Part shown: positions 24,690-37,651 of the stretch, one piece after another
Layout of the letters: each line of letters starts with the position of its first letter
Numbering within the stretch: position 1 is the stretch's first letter
Assembly: GCA_026686845.1 (NCBI GenBank)
Contig: JAIVEN010000023.1
Span: forward strand, 12,604,001-12,668,000
Direction: 5' to 3'
Length of the DNA stretch: 64,000 nt
Origin: Adenanthera pavonina
Taxonomy: Eukaryota; Streptophyta; Magnoliopsida; Fabales; Fabaceae
Notes under the pieces: model-generated
What the model was told of the DNA's origin: nothing
Databases searched by the model: none
Seen by the model: the letters and a program-made list of their open reading frames with translations, nothing else
Position numbers and translations under genes: made by a program

Positions 24690-26444
24690 TCAGTCTTTAT
24701 GACTCATCACCCTCGTCACGTATCCTCTGTATTTAAAAGTTATTGCAGACATAAATTATCTCTATGTTCTGTTTCAGAATTTTTTAAAGAAAAAAATATG
24801 AATGATATAGCCATGTTTTTTCTTCAGGGCTTATTAATTATTATTTTTAATTTGTTATGATCTAATGGTGCTCAACTGCTCAATATTTTGAGGTGTTGAC
24901 CATTCAAATAAAATTTTAGTATTTTTATTTTTTGTTCAAAGAGTTTTGGATTGCATTGTACAAGTATTACGTGGCCAAAAAAAACGTCGCTACTGGTTTA
25001 AGGCCAATAACTTTTAATTTTATTTAATAATTTATTAATTATCAAGTATTTTATTTAAGATTATTATGTTTAGAAGGTTTAAGTTTAGTTTTGTTCACTT
25101 GAATCCTACTATTACTTAAAAAAGTTCAACCAAAATTATTAAAAAAATTAGAAAAGAAAAGTTTAACCTGTATAATAAAATATGTGAGCGTCTCAGTGCT
25201 AAGTGCTAACAATATGAGAACTAGCCAGTACAAATTTAAAAGCAAATATAAAAAGAAAGTATGACACTTCATCATCAATCAATATATCAATACCAACAAA
25301 TTAATTAAATACTATACAAGAAAAATGTATTTAATTTAAGATATAAATTTCCCTATAAGTTCTAAATAATACAAGTTTTTTACTTGTATGTCCAAAATAA
25401 AATAATTTTTGCATGGACAATTTTTTATCCTATTAAAAGGGTTTAAATTTTTTTATTTATAAACAGCCAAATTGAGTAAAAGAAAGTTAATATTAAGCAA
25501 GAGAAGATCTCGAGTTTGAAAAAAATTATATTAAAAGAGTTTTATTTATTTACGTATTAGCGTGACTCAAATATAAATTAGTTAATAGTGTTAAATATTA
25601 TTTAAAATGAAAATTATTTTGTATTTTGAACTTAAATTGTTTAATGGATGTTAAACTCATATGAGAAATATGAAAAGTAAATTAACTTTTTATAATATAA
25701 TTAACTAACCTGAGATGGATTTAACTTAACTAAAAGATAAAATAATATATCTCTAATTTATTTTCAAGGTGTTAGCTTGCCAACACGGGCTCCATCGCTC
25801 GAGATTTTGAAACAACCACTGTCAAGCATATCTCCTTTATTAGATTTTCTTATCCCCCATGATGTAATCTTCTTTTAATTTTCCTACATTGTAAATAACA
25901 AAATAAATTTTAAATAATAATATCCTCCAAACTCAGATGAAGCTGTAAAGTGTGATTCATTTTTGCTCTGTCACTTGCTTCGTCTTTATTAGACCAACTA
26001 TTTCAAGGAAGAGTGGCTTTTGAGAAACGACGAATCGGAAATGTCAAATTCTCCAAAGCCAAAATCTTTATTTATTTAAAAATCAAAGCGCACTCAAATG
26101 GCTGCCATGCCATGGATGCTTTTAAATTTTAATATTAGAGAGAGAATCACGTGTTCCCTTCATCATTTTACTCGACTCTCAATTTTTTCAAGTAATTTAA
26201 AATTAATTATTTATACACTTTACCGTCCTGGCCAAAATGAAACTCCATGCAGCAAGGTTCAAAGCTTCAACTTTTTTATTAAGGCTTTTAGTTTATCAAA
26301 TCATAATTTCTAACCATAATTTTTTTTAAATTATCTAAACATATTTATGGTAAATTTTTTTATTTTTATTTAAATGTTATTTTTATCAATTGTAGTTATT
26401 CTAACACACATTTTATAAAAAAATAATCGACACTAAAAAAAATA
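24690..26444. other. AT-rich spacer
   Basis: No gene, RNA or intact element seen. Open frames are short and of AT-driven composition. Confidence 0.4.
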
Positions 26445-27028
26445 AGGGATAAAAAATGTTTTGGGCTTCAAAACTTTTTCTTAATTTACATATTGTCAAT
26501 ATGTTTTCATTTTGATTAAACATCTCTTTATTCTTTTATATTACTAAAGAGTTGGTCTTTAATATTTTAAAAACTTAATAATTTAATCTTTTTATCTTTT
26601 AAAATGACATTAATACTATAAAAATTGAGATAATGTTGCTAATAGTTAGCTAATTTTGACTAACACATTGAGTATTAAGATTGATTGAACTGTATTTTTA
26701 TTTAAAAATGCAAAGACATAATAATAATATTATGAATTGACCGTTGATATTTATGTTCTTTTTTTAAAAAAATACAATACAATCACTCTTAATAATAGAT
26801 GTGTTAATCCAACTCAGCTAACTATTAGTTACATTATCTTAATTTTAATAACATTAATGCCATCTAAGAGGATAGAGAGATTAAATTATTAGGCTTTTGA
26901 AATATTAAGGATCAATTCTTTAATAAAATAAAACTTTAAGGAATTATTTAATAAAAATGAAAACATAAAAACCAATATGAAGATTTCGAAAAATTTTCAT
27001 GACCACACGGTTATGGTCCTTTATCCCT
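26445..27028. mobile_element. MITE with long inverted arms
   Basis: Ends AGGGATAAA (left) and its complement (right) bound arms that match imperfectly over more than 200 bp. For example, GGTCTTTAATATTTTAAAA on the left pairs with the complement of a GATCCTTAATATTTCAAAA block on the right, and TAATAGTTAGCT is present in both. Non-coding. Superfamily uncertain; the flanks are too A-rich to call a duplication. Confidence 0.62.
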
Positions 27029-27721
27029 AAAAGTAATGTCCGAGAGATAATGTGTCCAAATTTTATATTGAAGAATTAATTAAAGGTAATCAGATAACCT
27101 TACTTTATAAAATAATAGATAGATAGCGACAAGGATAATATCAGACCTGTGAAGTACATAACATTAATCTTTCATATTATATTATAACGTTCTTTCTCGC
27201 GTTAGGTATGAAGAATACACTGGATTAGGAAAAATAAAAATTAACTAATTTTCAGATTACTTTTATATTTTGTTATATTATTATCTTTCATTTTGATAAA
27301 AATAATAATCATCATCATCATTACTTCAAAATATGTTACATGATGTTTGGCTGGAGATTCGAGGATAAGCGGAGGAGAGGAATTTTCCTCTACTATTGTT
27401 CAAAAAATGAAGAGGGGAAGAGGACAAATTCTAACAAATTTTCCTCTTACATATCTCTCTCCTTCAAAAGTGTGGGAATTTGGAGAAGAGAGGAGCAGCC
27501 AATTTTTTTATTAATCAAATTATCTTCATTTATTTTTTTTTTAATTTCAAAACTACTCTTATGATATCCAAAAATTATGTCTTCTCACTTCTCATATCAT
27601 TTTGTCTCAATTGCTCTGCAACTTTATGCATCTAGTCTCCAACCTTTATAATGAGATTATAAAGTAAAATTAATCAAATGTTTTTTTCAAATGTAATAAA
27701 GAATTTCTAGAATATTATTTA

Positions 27722-28250
27722 AAAAAGAGCAAAAATGCACTTCTAGTCCCTTAAATTTATATTAGATTTTATTTTGATCGCATAACTTTATTTTATATTT
27801 TTTTAATCATTTAACTTCCAAAATATAATCAAAAGTTTCTGTATCATTAACACTATTAACTATTTTAACAAAAAATGCTGGCATCTCAAAAGATGACAAA
27901 ACATTTTTAAATATTTACACAATTATTCAACTCTTTTTTTATGACAAAAATGCTAAAATTAAAGTTTTGTTTAAAACTCAGTTATTTGTAATTATTTATT
28001 TTAATTTTTCAATTTAATTTAGAAATATTTTAAATCTAAAATTAATGATATTAATGACTTGACAGTAAAAATTAACATATATCAATATTAAATAATATGC
28101 TTTATCAGCATTTGAAATTAACATGATTAATAATATAATTATATTTTAAAAATCAAAAGATTAAAGAAAATAAAATAAAGTCAATGAATTAAAATAAAAT
28201 CTACTATAAAATGACTTTAAAAAAATTTGGGTTTATCACTACATAAGGCT
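27722..28250. mobile_element. Degenerate MITE with inverted arms
   Basis: The left arm (about 27760-27900: ATTAGATTTTATTTTGATCG...TCATTTAACTTCCAAAATAT) is matched by the complement of about 28130-28215 (GTAGATTTTATTTTAATTCA...TTTTGATTTTTAAAATAT). Edges are unclear. Confidence 0.5.
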
Positions 28251-28705
28251 AGACATTTTTACGGAACACCTATTTCTTTGGGTCCATTGAAGGGGGACTA
28301 AACGGAGCATAATAATTTACCCATTTTATGTTGTATGAACCACACTGAATTCAAATATCCCAGCATGCACAGCCAAATTTCATCCCAGTTCACATCTAAT
28401 ATGAATTTTTATTTTTATTTTCTATTTTTTTAAAGAAACCTTCATGTTATGGATTATGGGGATTCAAGCCAAAAAAATCTTCAGATTCTACGTACTTGTT
28501 ATGCTATCTTTCAAAACTAGGACCTTAAACTTTCAATTTGAATCACTTGATATATTTTCCCCTTATTTCTTATTTGTTGACAATACAGGAGCATCCTCCG
28601 CAAGAGAGGATCGTTCACCAAAATTTCGATGAGTTTGATCATGAAGAATTGTCAAGTCATCACTTATATTATGCATTAGAATCATTTAGCATGCATATTG
28701 TTGGG

Positions 28706-28864
28706 GAATTAGATTGTCATTGTGCTTATTTTATTTCAAGAAGAAATATAAGAATTTTGAAATTTTAAATATATGTAATACGAGTTTTGATTATCTAATA
28801 ATTTAATTTATTTATAGATATAGATTTTCATGTACTTGAGGAATTAGATTGTCATTGTGCTTAT
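28706..28864 (+). repeat. Direct repeat, two copies of at least 24 bp, 135 bp apart
   Basis: Bases 28706-28729 recur at 28841-28864, with looser similarity on both sides. A local duplication just before the ribosomal P2 scrap. Confidence 0.75.
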
Positions 28865-28875
28865 GCTATTTCAGT

Positions 28876-29008
28876 TTGTAGTCAAAGCAAAAGCTGATGA
28901 TGATAAAATTGAACTGCAATGCCAGGAGGTGGTGGTGCTGTTGCGGCTCTAGCTGCTATTGAGATAAAGAAAGAGGAAAAGGTAGAGGAGAAAGAGTAAT
29001 CTGACGAG
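28876..29008 (+). pseudogene. 60S acidic ribosomal protein P2 fragment
   Basis: One frame reads AKADDDKIEL, close to the ADDDKIELLLSEV region conserved in plant P2 proteins. After a deletion and a frame change, another frame reads GGGGAVAALAA then KKEEKVEEKE, a stop, and SDE, like the acidic P2 tail. The central helices and the terminal MGFSLFD are missing. P2 belongs to the ribosomal stalk that recruits elongation factors; this scrap cannot do so. Weak overall similarity, but two matched blocks in the right order. Confidence 0.65.
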
Positions 29009-30448
29009 GTAAATATTTGTTTGCTTGATTATTCTGGCTTGCCCAAAAAATGAATTTGCTAATCATCATTTTAAAAGTGTGTCAATAATAGGGTCTGGTC
29101 AAGAGTTAGTGGAATGTTATCCTTGTGATGATCTAGTTTGCAACAATGCACATACAATATATTTATTGGTTGGGTCAATCCAATCTTAAAATTGTTAATT
29201 GATCATTTGCTTTTCGATTTGTGATGAAAACACGTTTCTTGAGTTTATGAATTTTTTTTTATATGGTTTGATACTTCAATTGAAGTATTAATTTCTTCTT
29301 CCATTAATATTTCTCTCAGTACTTTTAATTCTTAAATATAAATGTTAGATAATTTATTAAAATTTTAAAGTTTTTTCAAGATTAATACAATTTTTCTAAA
29401 TTTATAAAAAAATTTATATTAATTTCAATATGACTATTTGAGAGAGATAAATTATGAAAATTATTAAAAATATTTTTTGAATAAAAAATTTAATTCAAAA
29501 GAAGATTAGTTAGAATAAAATTAAAATATCAATAAAAATATATATATCCATTGTATTACATTCGAAAGAAAATTTTATTAAATTATATATAAAAATAATT
29601 TTCTCCTCTTTTTTTATATTATTTATTTGTATTAGATTATTTTTATATCTTTATTAATATATATATAGGGGCCTTTGGAGGGCGTCCACGGCCACTATAC
29701 TTTTAAATAATATTTTGATTTAATATATACTCTCTCTTATCTTTAATATAAAATTCTTTTAATCGAATCACACGAATTAAGAATTGGAATTAAAACTAAT
29801 TAACTACCTCGATTTCTCTAAAAATCTCAACATTTTTCCAAAACTACCCTTATTTAATTTCTCTCTTTTTCTCTTTGGATGCATTAAATAGGGACATTTT
29901 TCTGGAAATGTATAATAAATACTACCTTGTATATTGTAAAGGATCTTAGATTTAGAATCAGGGTAAAAGATTCTATATATAGGACCGGAGGTATAATATT
30001 TAGCTTGCTTGTCCTTTTCTTTTATTATTTTGTGTTATATTATTTCTTTATTAAATTTAATGTGAGACCTATTATAATTTTTTTAAACTAACTGACAGAT
30101 TGCATGTCTACTATTGTGAATAATTTAAAACCTTCTTAAAAATTAAAGAAAACACTCTTTAATAATTAAAACATCAATAATAAAATATTCTAATACATCT
30201 TAATATTAGTAGTAGTATAGTCATTCCAATTTCTTATTTTAATATTATTTGCATTCAACCAAGTACAAAAATAAAATAAAATGTCTATTTATTTTCGAAA
30301 CATATCTAAATATAAATATTTCGTTTTAACAATTTTTTCCTCATTCTAAATATTACGCAAACCAATCGAGGCCTTAGATCCTTTCTAATTTTTTTTTAAA
30401 TACCAAATAAAACACCAAAACAGAGATGTAAGGAAGCTTAAAATCTTA
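29009..30448. other. AT-rich spacer
   Basis: No gene seen. It carries an (AT)n run near 29660 followed by a short GC-rich word, possibly one end of a decayed element. Confidence 0.4.
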
Positions 30449-30454
30449 TTTATT
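30449..30454 (-). terminator. Candidate poly(A) signal AATAAA of MDAR1
   Basis: AATAAA on the minus strand, about 205 bp after the stop codon of the MDAR gene, a normal plant 3' UTR distance. Confidence 0.5.
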
Positions 30455-30656
30455 CGTAATGCGAACAGATATCAAACCAAGTCCGCAATGCAAAGATAGA
30501 GAGAGATGTGAAGTACAGGTAAAGCATATCCCTTGCAATCACAAATATGTACTAGAAAGAAAATAAAAACAGTCTCTACAGAGGTAACCCAGAGTAAAAA
30601 AGAAGTCAATACAGAACATGACTATTATTTGCGATCACCATGCATTGGATACACAA

Positions 30657-33600
30657 TCATATTTTACTCGCAAAGGAGAGGCCTTCCTTTGCAAGCTCAT
30701 CGGGATTCTGTGCTGGAGGCTGAACCCTTGCAACGTTGGCAATGGCCTTGTTCTCCTCAGGAGTTCCACTCTCCAGAAAGGCCCCAACAACTTTCCCTTC
30801 TTTGATCCAGTATGTTCCAAACTTGGGCTTTGGTGACTCCGGGTTGTTGTCTCCAAACAGAACCGTGTCGCCAACATTGTCACCATAGAATTGCCAAGAC
30901 AGATCAAAGGAACGAGAATAGAAGTACGGAAGGTAATCATAATCCTCAATTGTTTTTCCCTCCTCAGCTGCCTTGATGGCCTACATAAAATAAAACATCA
31001 TCATCAAATAGTGACTTTTGACAAAAGATAGCCACTACGAGGACTCTAAAACTATTTAGCATATATTTATTTTTTCTCAGTAGCTTGAGACATTGCATGT
31101 CCCAGGTCAAGAAAAAATCTCCACGCATACAACGCATTGAGTTTTGTGCATAATTGGAGATGACGTATATAGGGAAGATGTCAACCTTCACTGCCTGCTC
31201 TGCTGATTTGCGAGCATGATCAACGTGTTCAACTCTTCTCATCTCACCATACAATTTTAAAGGGAAAGTAGCGACATCACCAACAGCATATACGCCAGGA
31301 ACATTTGTTTCAAAGAAAGCATTAGTCTGCAACCATTAAAAATACCATCTTGGATATTAATGACCAGATGCAACAATAATCGAATAATTGTTTTGTGAAT
31401 TTCTCTTTGAACCTATGGATATAGTACCACTGACCTTGATTCCACCTTTCTCCTCTTCAACCTGCCCTTTGAATAAAGCTGCCTGAGGCCTTCCTCCAAC
31501 ACCAACAACAACAATATCAGCTTCCAAAACCCTGCCATCCTTCAGTTTGACTTCCTTCACCTGAATGAAGGATGAAAATCATGATGCTAAATTATATTCG
31601 CAACTTTAAAATTTTCATCTGACAAGAATTTAGTGGGCGCATCAAATCATACCTCTCCATTTGAATTAGAAGTGAACCCAACAACAACTGTGCCTTTAAT
31701 GATTTGGACCCCCTTATTCTTATAATATCCCTCATAGAAAGCAGCTATACCAGATGTGAAAAGGCGTGGCACTGTGACAACAGTTCACAATGTCAGAACT
31801 TAAAAAACAGTAACAAACGGGTGAGATGGGCACAGAGAAACAGTAATAGATCTTCACTTACTGCACCAAGGTTCTGGATAGACCATGGTAACATCAATAT
31901 TATTGAGTCTCAACACAGCACTAAGTTCCAAACCAATGTATCCTCCCCCAACAACCACAGCTTTCGCATTCTTCTTTGTTTTGATTGCCTCATACAGTAT
32001 ATCTGCATCTTGAATTTCCCTCAAGTAAAAGATGTTTTTGGCATCAGCTCCTTGTGTACCAAAATCTGTCAACCTTATAACCTGCAAAACAAGAGCAAGA
32101 ATTATCAATATGCCAAGAAAGCTTGGAAAATAATGGATGTGGAATTTCCATATTCTCCCATATGCACAAGAATTCTTACTGTTGAGCCCGTAGCAATAAT
32201 CAAAATCTGGTAATTGATTGTTTGTCCTGCTGCACTGATCAGAGATTTCGCAGCAAGATCCACTTTTACTATTTCTGTGCTAAGGATTAACTCTATCCCT
32301 GCAATCACCAGATAAATTTGCATAAGAAAGCTACTTTTAGGTTCAGGACCATTCATCTATATCTTTTCTATAACTTTAACTTGAGTAGATGACTAGTATA
32401 TTGATTGAATAGACCATCTAAGAAAGCCTGCATCACCTTTCTCTGTATACCACTCAGGAAGCAATTTTTCTCCTCCACTTCCAACACAGACATGGAATCC
32501 AGGAAGTCTAGCAGGAGCTGCAAAGTGTCATGATATTAAACAGAGTGAGAAAAACAAGACAAGCTGATAATTAATGGAGCAAAAGAAATTAGGAGACCAG
32601 GATTAACAACAACAACACTTACATTTCATTTAATTTCAAAACTTTAAAAAATTAAAAAAAAATGCAGACAAAATTATAGTAATGAAAGCCATTGGCACAG
32701 AGAGTTGGTCTAAGAATAAAAGGTGGGGGGAATTAGGGAGGGAAGAACAGATGCACACATAACAATGTCAGATGCTTACACTCTGGAAATAGGTAAGCTT
32801 TGCTCAAAGCAGGACGTTCATAAGGTGCAACCTGCACAAATATACAATAAATAAGGGAATATGTAGGAGGAAACCGCTGTATGGGGTGCAAGTGATAGAT
32901 ACTAAGTTTCAAAGGAACAATTATCAGAGAACGCTAATGGATACACAATGAATAGAATGAACGATGATGATTTCACAGGCATCAAAACTGAAAAGGAAAA
33001 ATTGCAAACAAGGACAGGTTTTAGTAGAAGTCTTTCCTTTTGTATGGAAAGAATAACAAATACTAGTCACATGCCCCCAGAAAATTTGATGCATGCATAA
33101 CCTTTAGACAATAGTACAGGAGAGGCTTACATGTTTTATCAAAGTAAAAGGTATACTTTTTCTCAAAATCTATAAAACAAAGTGTAAAGATTACATGACA
33201 ATGCAATGCGCAGCTTGGAGGGCCAACAACTCACATAGATAAAGTTTATTAACAATGCCTCCAAATGCAATGAAAATTTACTATTGCAACTTGCAAGGTT
33301 ATATATCAATATATAACATGAAATGATATGAACATTTGTGATCCAACCAATTTACAATTTGTGATCAGCAAAAGAAAAATCAATGGAAAAGTAATCATTA
33401 TTTGCATCTTCCTACTAACGTAGGCCAGTAAAGCCTTCACAAAGGAAAGAAAGGAAAGGAAAATAAGGTTGAAACTGGAAAATCGTGTGAGCATAGCAAT
33501 ATATTCTACCGCTTCTTTAGATATAATTGCCAGCTCCCCACGCTTAAGGCCCTGTTTGGCAAATTCTCTTGCTGCATAACCCTACAATATTGAACAGATA

Positions 33601-34429
33601 TTATATTAGCCATAGTGAATGAAAATGAAGACGATGATATTAATATAAATCACATTAAAGAAAAGTTTTCAGGGTAAGGAAGCCTAATTATGTTCTTGCT
33701 ATGTGGGCAGCTAGGAGCATGCCCTAATAGAAGCATCAAACAGTTGTTATATGAATTTTGAAGTTGCAGTCCAGTCTTGTAACTTCCTGTCACACTGGCA
33801 TTCGAACTCCAAATCTCAAGGATAAACCAACCAAGACTCACCACGAAGACAACTGCCGGTAACAGCAAACTGCAGTCCAGTCTTATGCAATGCACACTTG
33901 GTCGAAACAACGCAAAAAGTCGAGAATGTGGGGTTCCTATGAATCTTATCCATGCGATTACATTTCAAAGCTTTAAAACATAAAGCATGGTATATTTACA
34001 ATTTCAAGTGACAGGAAATCAGGAAATGAAATAGAACAAGGAACCGAAAGCCAAACTTCGGCCAAGTGGCTGCATCCAAATTCGTAATTCTTGACGCATC
34101 ATATAACTAAGCAATGACTAGGTGACACCCAAGTGATCGAGAAAACACTAAGTTCTCACAATTCTAAAATCTCTACGCCGTTCCGACCGGGAAATTCATA
34201 CCGAACAACCCGTATTAAAAACATATTATGCAAGAATTATAGAAATCAGCGTAAATTAACAAGAATCCAACAGGAGGAGCAAGTAAAATGCAAAAATACG
34301 AAATATTAGAAGTTGAGATTTAAAAAGGAAATTGCATAGGGATTAGGTCGAGCAAGAGAGGAATAGTGATGGAGAACTCACAGCAGCGACTCCTCCTCCG
34401 AGAATCACGTACTTGAAGCTCTTGGCCAT
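30657..34429 (-). CDS. MDAR1: Monodehydroascorbate reductase, peroxisomal type (EC 1.6.5.4)
   Basis: Ten exons read in order on the minus strand: 34429-34382, 33581-33510, 32831-32780, 32517-32437, 32298-32180, 32081-31862, 31771-31653, 31560-31435, 31326-31186 and 30980-30657. They total 1,302 nt, so 433 residues, the usual size for cytosolic/peroxisomal MDAR. The enzyme reduces the monodehydroascorbate radical with NAD(P)H in the ascorbate-glutathione cycle. Visible motifs are an FAD dinucleotide fold (ILGGGVAAGYAAREF, residues 9-23), an NAD(P)H fold (VVVGGGYIGLELSA, about 166-179) and the second FAD motif (NVPGVYAVGDVA, about 287-298). The protein ends SKI, a good type-1 peroxisomal signal; Arabidopsis MDAR1 ends AKI. 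There is no N-terminal transit peptide, which excludes the plastid/mitochondrial isoform. Intron 1 is the longest (33582-34381). Confidence 0.96.
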
Positions 34430-34533
34430 GGACGATCGGTACAAATCTGTGCAGTGAGAAATGACAACTAAAAGCTGAAAGAGTGAAGGGGGAGGATGTG
34501 ATGAAGTGAAGGCCGCGTAGTTGGTCCGATCTT

Positions 34534-34540
34534 TTTTATA
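34534..34540 (-). promoter_or_regulatory. Candidate TATA box of MDAR1
   Basis: Minus-strand TATAAAA about 105 bp before the start codon, giving a predicted leader of about 75 nt. Confidence 0.6.
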
Positions 34541-35805
34541 GGGCGTCTACTCCGCTGGTTGGCCCGTTTTTCTATTTGTTGCGGTCTTCTTTTCTTTTCA
34601 ATTTTTTTATATTTCAGACTTTGACTCTGAGGTTAATCTGAACACAAATATGGGATTTGGATTCCTCAAACTATTTTACAATTTTCAGCCCATATAAAAA
34701 GGGGAAATAATAATAATAAAGTCTAGAGCGATTGTTCTGGGAGTAGACACAGTTAGAGCGAGAAAGAATAGAGAAGTTTGCACAAGAAGGATGGGATGCT
34801 CTCAGCAATGTGCTGAGGCTAACCAAGAACTTTGTATTTTAACACCATTTTTGTTACAAGCAAGACCAACCAAATAATGACATGTGGTAATAAGATAAAA
34901 ATATCAAAACAAATTAACTGTTAACCAAATTTGTCCTAAAAAAAAAGAAAAAGAAAAAACCAATTTGGTCCTAACTACTAAATCCTAATACGGACATCAA
35001 CAAGAATAGCCACACACAGAAGGATTTTGCCAACTGTAAAATAAAGCCGATATTTACAGCCGATAAATCTTCAATATCCTACTTTCATGTGTTGGCAGGA
35101 CGAAAACAAGCAAATTATCGAATAACGTGGCAAGATACGCCTCTCGGGTCAAAATATGGTAAATGTCGTTATTTTGATAACTGCACATTATCAGGCCGAA
35201 AGGAAAAAAATTTAAGATAACTGCACATTAATATTTTCGGATAAGTTAGAGCCCTAAAGGTAAGAACTGTTTATTGTATACCGTCCTCTCAAAATTCATG
35301 GCCTACCGAGAAACTTACAATGAATCATAATAATGAAACTTACCCGTCGAAGTTCATGTATTCTCACGAATAGATATTTTAAGAAGTGTCCAGATATTCG
35401 AGTCCTCGGTCTCCCTAACAGAATTTTATATAGCAACATGAAAACGTTAAAAAAAATTAAGCAATAGACATGTGCATTAATCCAATCATCTGGTCTTCTA
35501 TTAATATTCTTGGCAGGGCAAAATAGATAGTAAAAATTGGTTGATTAGAAAATTAAGCCTTTCTACCATCATATGGGAGGAATTCACTCTCTAAAGTTTG
35601 ATGGACAGGAGTTCTTCCTAGAAGCATGTTTCACACATACCAAATACAATAATTACTAAAGTCACCTTCCCTTTATTTCTAATTCCTTTCCACAACTGCT
35701 TTTTCGTCATACTCAAAACACACATAGCCCAAAGTACTCATGCTTTCTTCTAGCTTCGTGAAAAAAAACATAAGACAAAACTTCATTAGGACAATGATTA
35801 TAGTC
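34541..35805. other. MDAR1 upstream region and spacer
   Basis: No gene seen. It should contain the MDAR1 promoter. I could not assign specific elements beyond the TATA box. Confidence 0.4.
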
Positions 35806-35807
35806 TA

Positions 35808-36074
35808 CTTCCTCTAATCTATATTATAAGACTTTTTGTATCAATTACATACATATTAAGAAAATCATTTTTTTAACTGAAATCAATGCAAAAAGTATCT
35901 ATATTTTCTATTTTACCATTATTAAATATCTTATTTTATTATCATTGTAGGGCTATAAATGAAGAGAGATGAAACATTAAAAATATGGGTAAAATAGGAA
36001 GAAAAATATTCAATACCATATATTTTAGACAAAAAACTTATCATATGAAATCTTACAATATGAACTAGAGGAAG
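35808..36074. mobile_element. Stowaway-like MITE, 267 bp
   Basis: The ends CTTCCTCTAATCTATATTAT and the complement of the right end (CTTCCTCTAGTTCATATTGT) match closely and are flanked by TA at 35806-35807 and 36075-36076, the Tc1/mariner target. A relative is at about 14311-14530. Confidence 0.82.
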
Positions 36075-36111
36075 TATTATTTACCATCACAAGCAAATAA
36101 AGTACACTATG

Positions 36112-37195
36112 ACCCTGTTTGGCATGATGGAATTAGGAGGTGGGAAGTGGAAATGGAAGTGAAAATTTAGTGTGTCTGGTATATCATATCCACACTTCCC
36201 TAGAGCTGCATTTCCTTTAAAGTGCCTTGAAATAACTTTCATGGGGAGAAGGATGGAAGTCTCTTGGTTCTATAGAATTTGATATTAAAAGACTTTTATA
36301 CCTTCTCCTCTTTAATGGATCGCACGAGACACCACCATGGATCTTTTCCTTCAATGAGCTCCACATCATTTGCCTGTCTCCAGAATGATGGTGGTCTTCT
36401 TCTTTGATTTCAATCATCATCGACTTATGTTGTCCCCATCGTCTGCATTAGTACGACGTCCATAAAGTTTGTTGGAGCTTGTAGATTATCACTGGTGTTC
36501 GATTTGTGGATCCCAACTCTATTTTCCGTTAATAATGGTGCACGATTTTTGGTTATGGGTTCAATTTTTCTCTCTAATTTCTGGATTCAAGTTTTGGTTC
36601 TGGGTTGATTCTAGGTTGAACATGATTCTATTTTTGGGTTTGATACTTTCATCGATGGTGAGAGAGATGTGGCTTTTAGATTTTTTGGTCTCTAATTCAA
36701 GTTTTGCTTTCAATGCTTCAGGTGAGGAGGAAGAAGACATCGTAGTGGCATCGAAGCTCCATTGTTGCATGACACCTGAACCCATCAAACTCATCTTGTT
36801 GAAAATCAAAGCTTTAATTGAAATTTGTGTCAAATCTACTAGTCTTTAATGATAGGTTTTGGCCACAATGGGTTTTAGTGATGATAGTTTGGCTGATGGA
36901 TCTGGGTAATGGTTGTGTCATAATGGTGGTACACAGTGGTCATCAATGGTGGATGACGTGGTGGTTGATGGTGGTGGCGCACTGTGATTTTTGGAATTTG
37001 ACATATCTGCATTTTTTTCTAATTATGGGAATGGTATTTCAGTCTTTTCATAATATAAATATACATGTCAATTAAATATTATATTACACTTTCATTATCA
37101 TACCAAATGCATTTTTAAACCTCACTTCCATTTCCTCTTCCACTTCCACTTCCACTTCCATTTCTTTCAAAAACACTTCTGCAAACCAAACGGGT
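36112..37195. mobile_element. Non-autonomous DNA element of about 1.08 kb
   Basis: The left end ACCCTGTTTGGCA and the complement of the right end (ACCCGTTTGGTTTG) are similar. Both subterminal zones carry GGAAGTGGAAATGGAAGTG-like stretches in inverted orientation. The 0.8 kb in the middle is more GC-balanced than the spacer, with open frames (36469-36849 plus, 36561-36833 minus) of unknown origin, possibly captured host sequence. No clear target duplication; superfamily hAT or PIF is uncertain. Confidence 0.5.
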
Positions 37196-37572
37196 AATAA
37201 GGATTTGGGTAATCTGAAATGTCCAAATCTCATATTGAGTAGTATGTGATGTTCAATGGGGTATTTAAGTAAATTGGTTCTCCTACCTTAATAGTTAATT
37301 TTTGGAAAGGATTCCCCATCCCACTTGGCTACCTATCAATAGTAGCAATCGCCAAGCTTTTGGGTTAAGGTTCACTATCCCACTTTGGTACCTATCAACA
37401 GACATGTAGAGATTTAAAATTTAAGTTCATTAAGATAATAATTATAGTCTAATATTAATTTTTTTAATGTGAAATGATAATTACCCAAATGAATAGAGTG
37501 ACCCAATAAGTAATAAGATATGAGTACGTTGAGGTGTAGGCAAAGATTTAAAATTTAAGTTCTTGTGATGTA
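37196..37572. other. Spacer before the LINE
   Basis: A locally repeated phrase (GATTTAAAATTTAAGTTC near 37410 and 37545) and a CCACTTTGGTACCTATCAA-like phrase occurring twice (about 37322 and 37383). No gene. Confidence 0.4.
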
Positions 37573-37651
37573 ATATAATGAAAAACACATAGTCTTACAG
37601 GATTTGTTATGCTAGTCCTTTACTGACAGCTCTCTCACTCTATTATTCCTT

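Noticed and set aside
27340..27500. TGTTTGGC-type MITE end
   Set aside because: Only one possible end (near 27345) was seen and no partner or target duplication.
31704..32213. 169-codon plus-strand open frame
   Set aside because: It overlaps MDAR exons on the minus strand and is a shadow of that gene.
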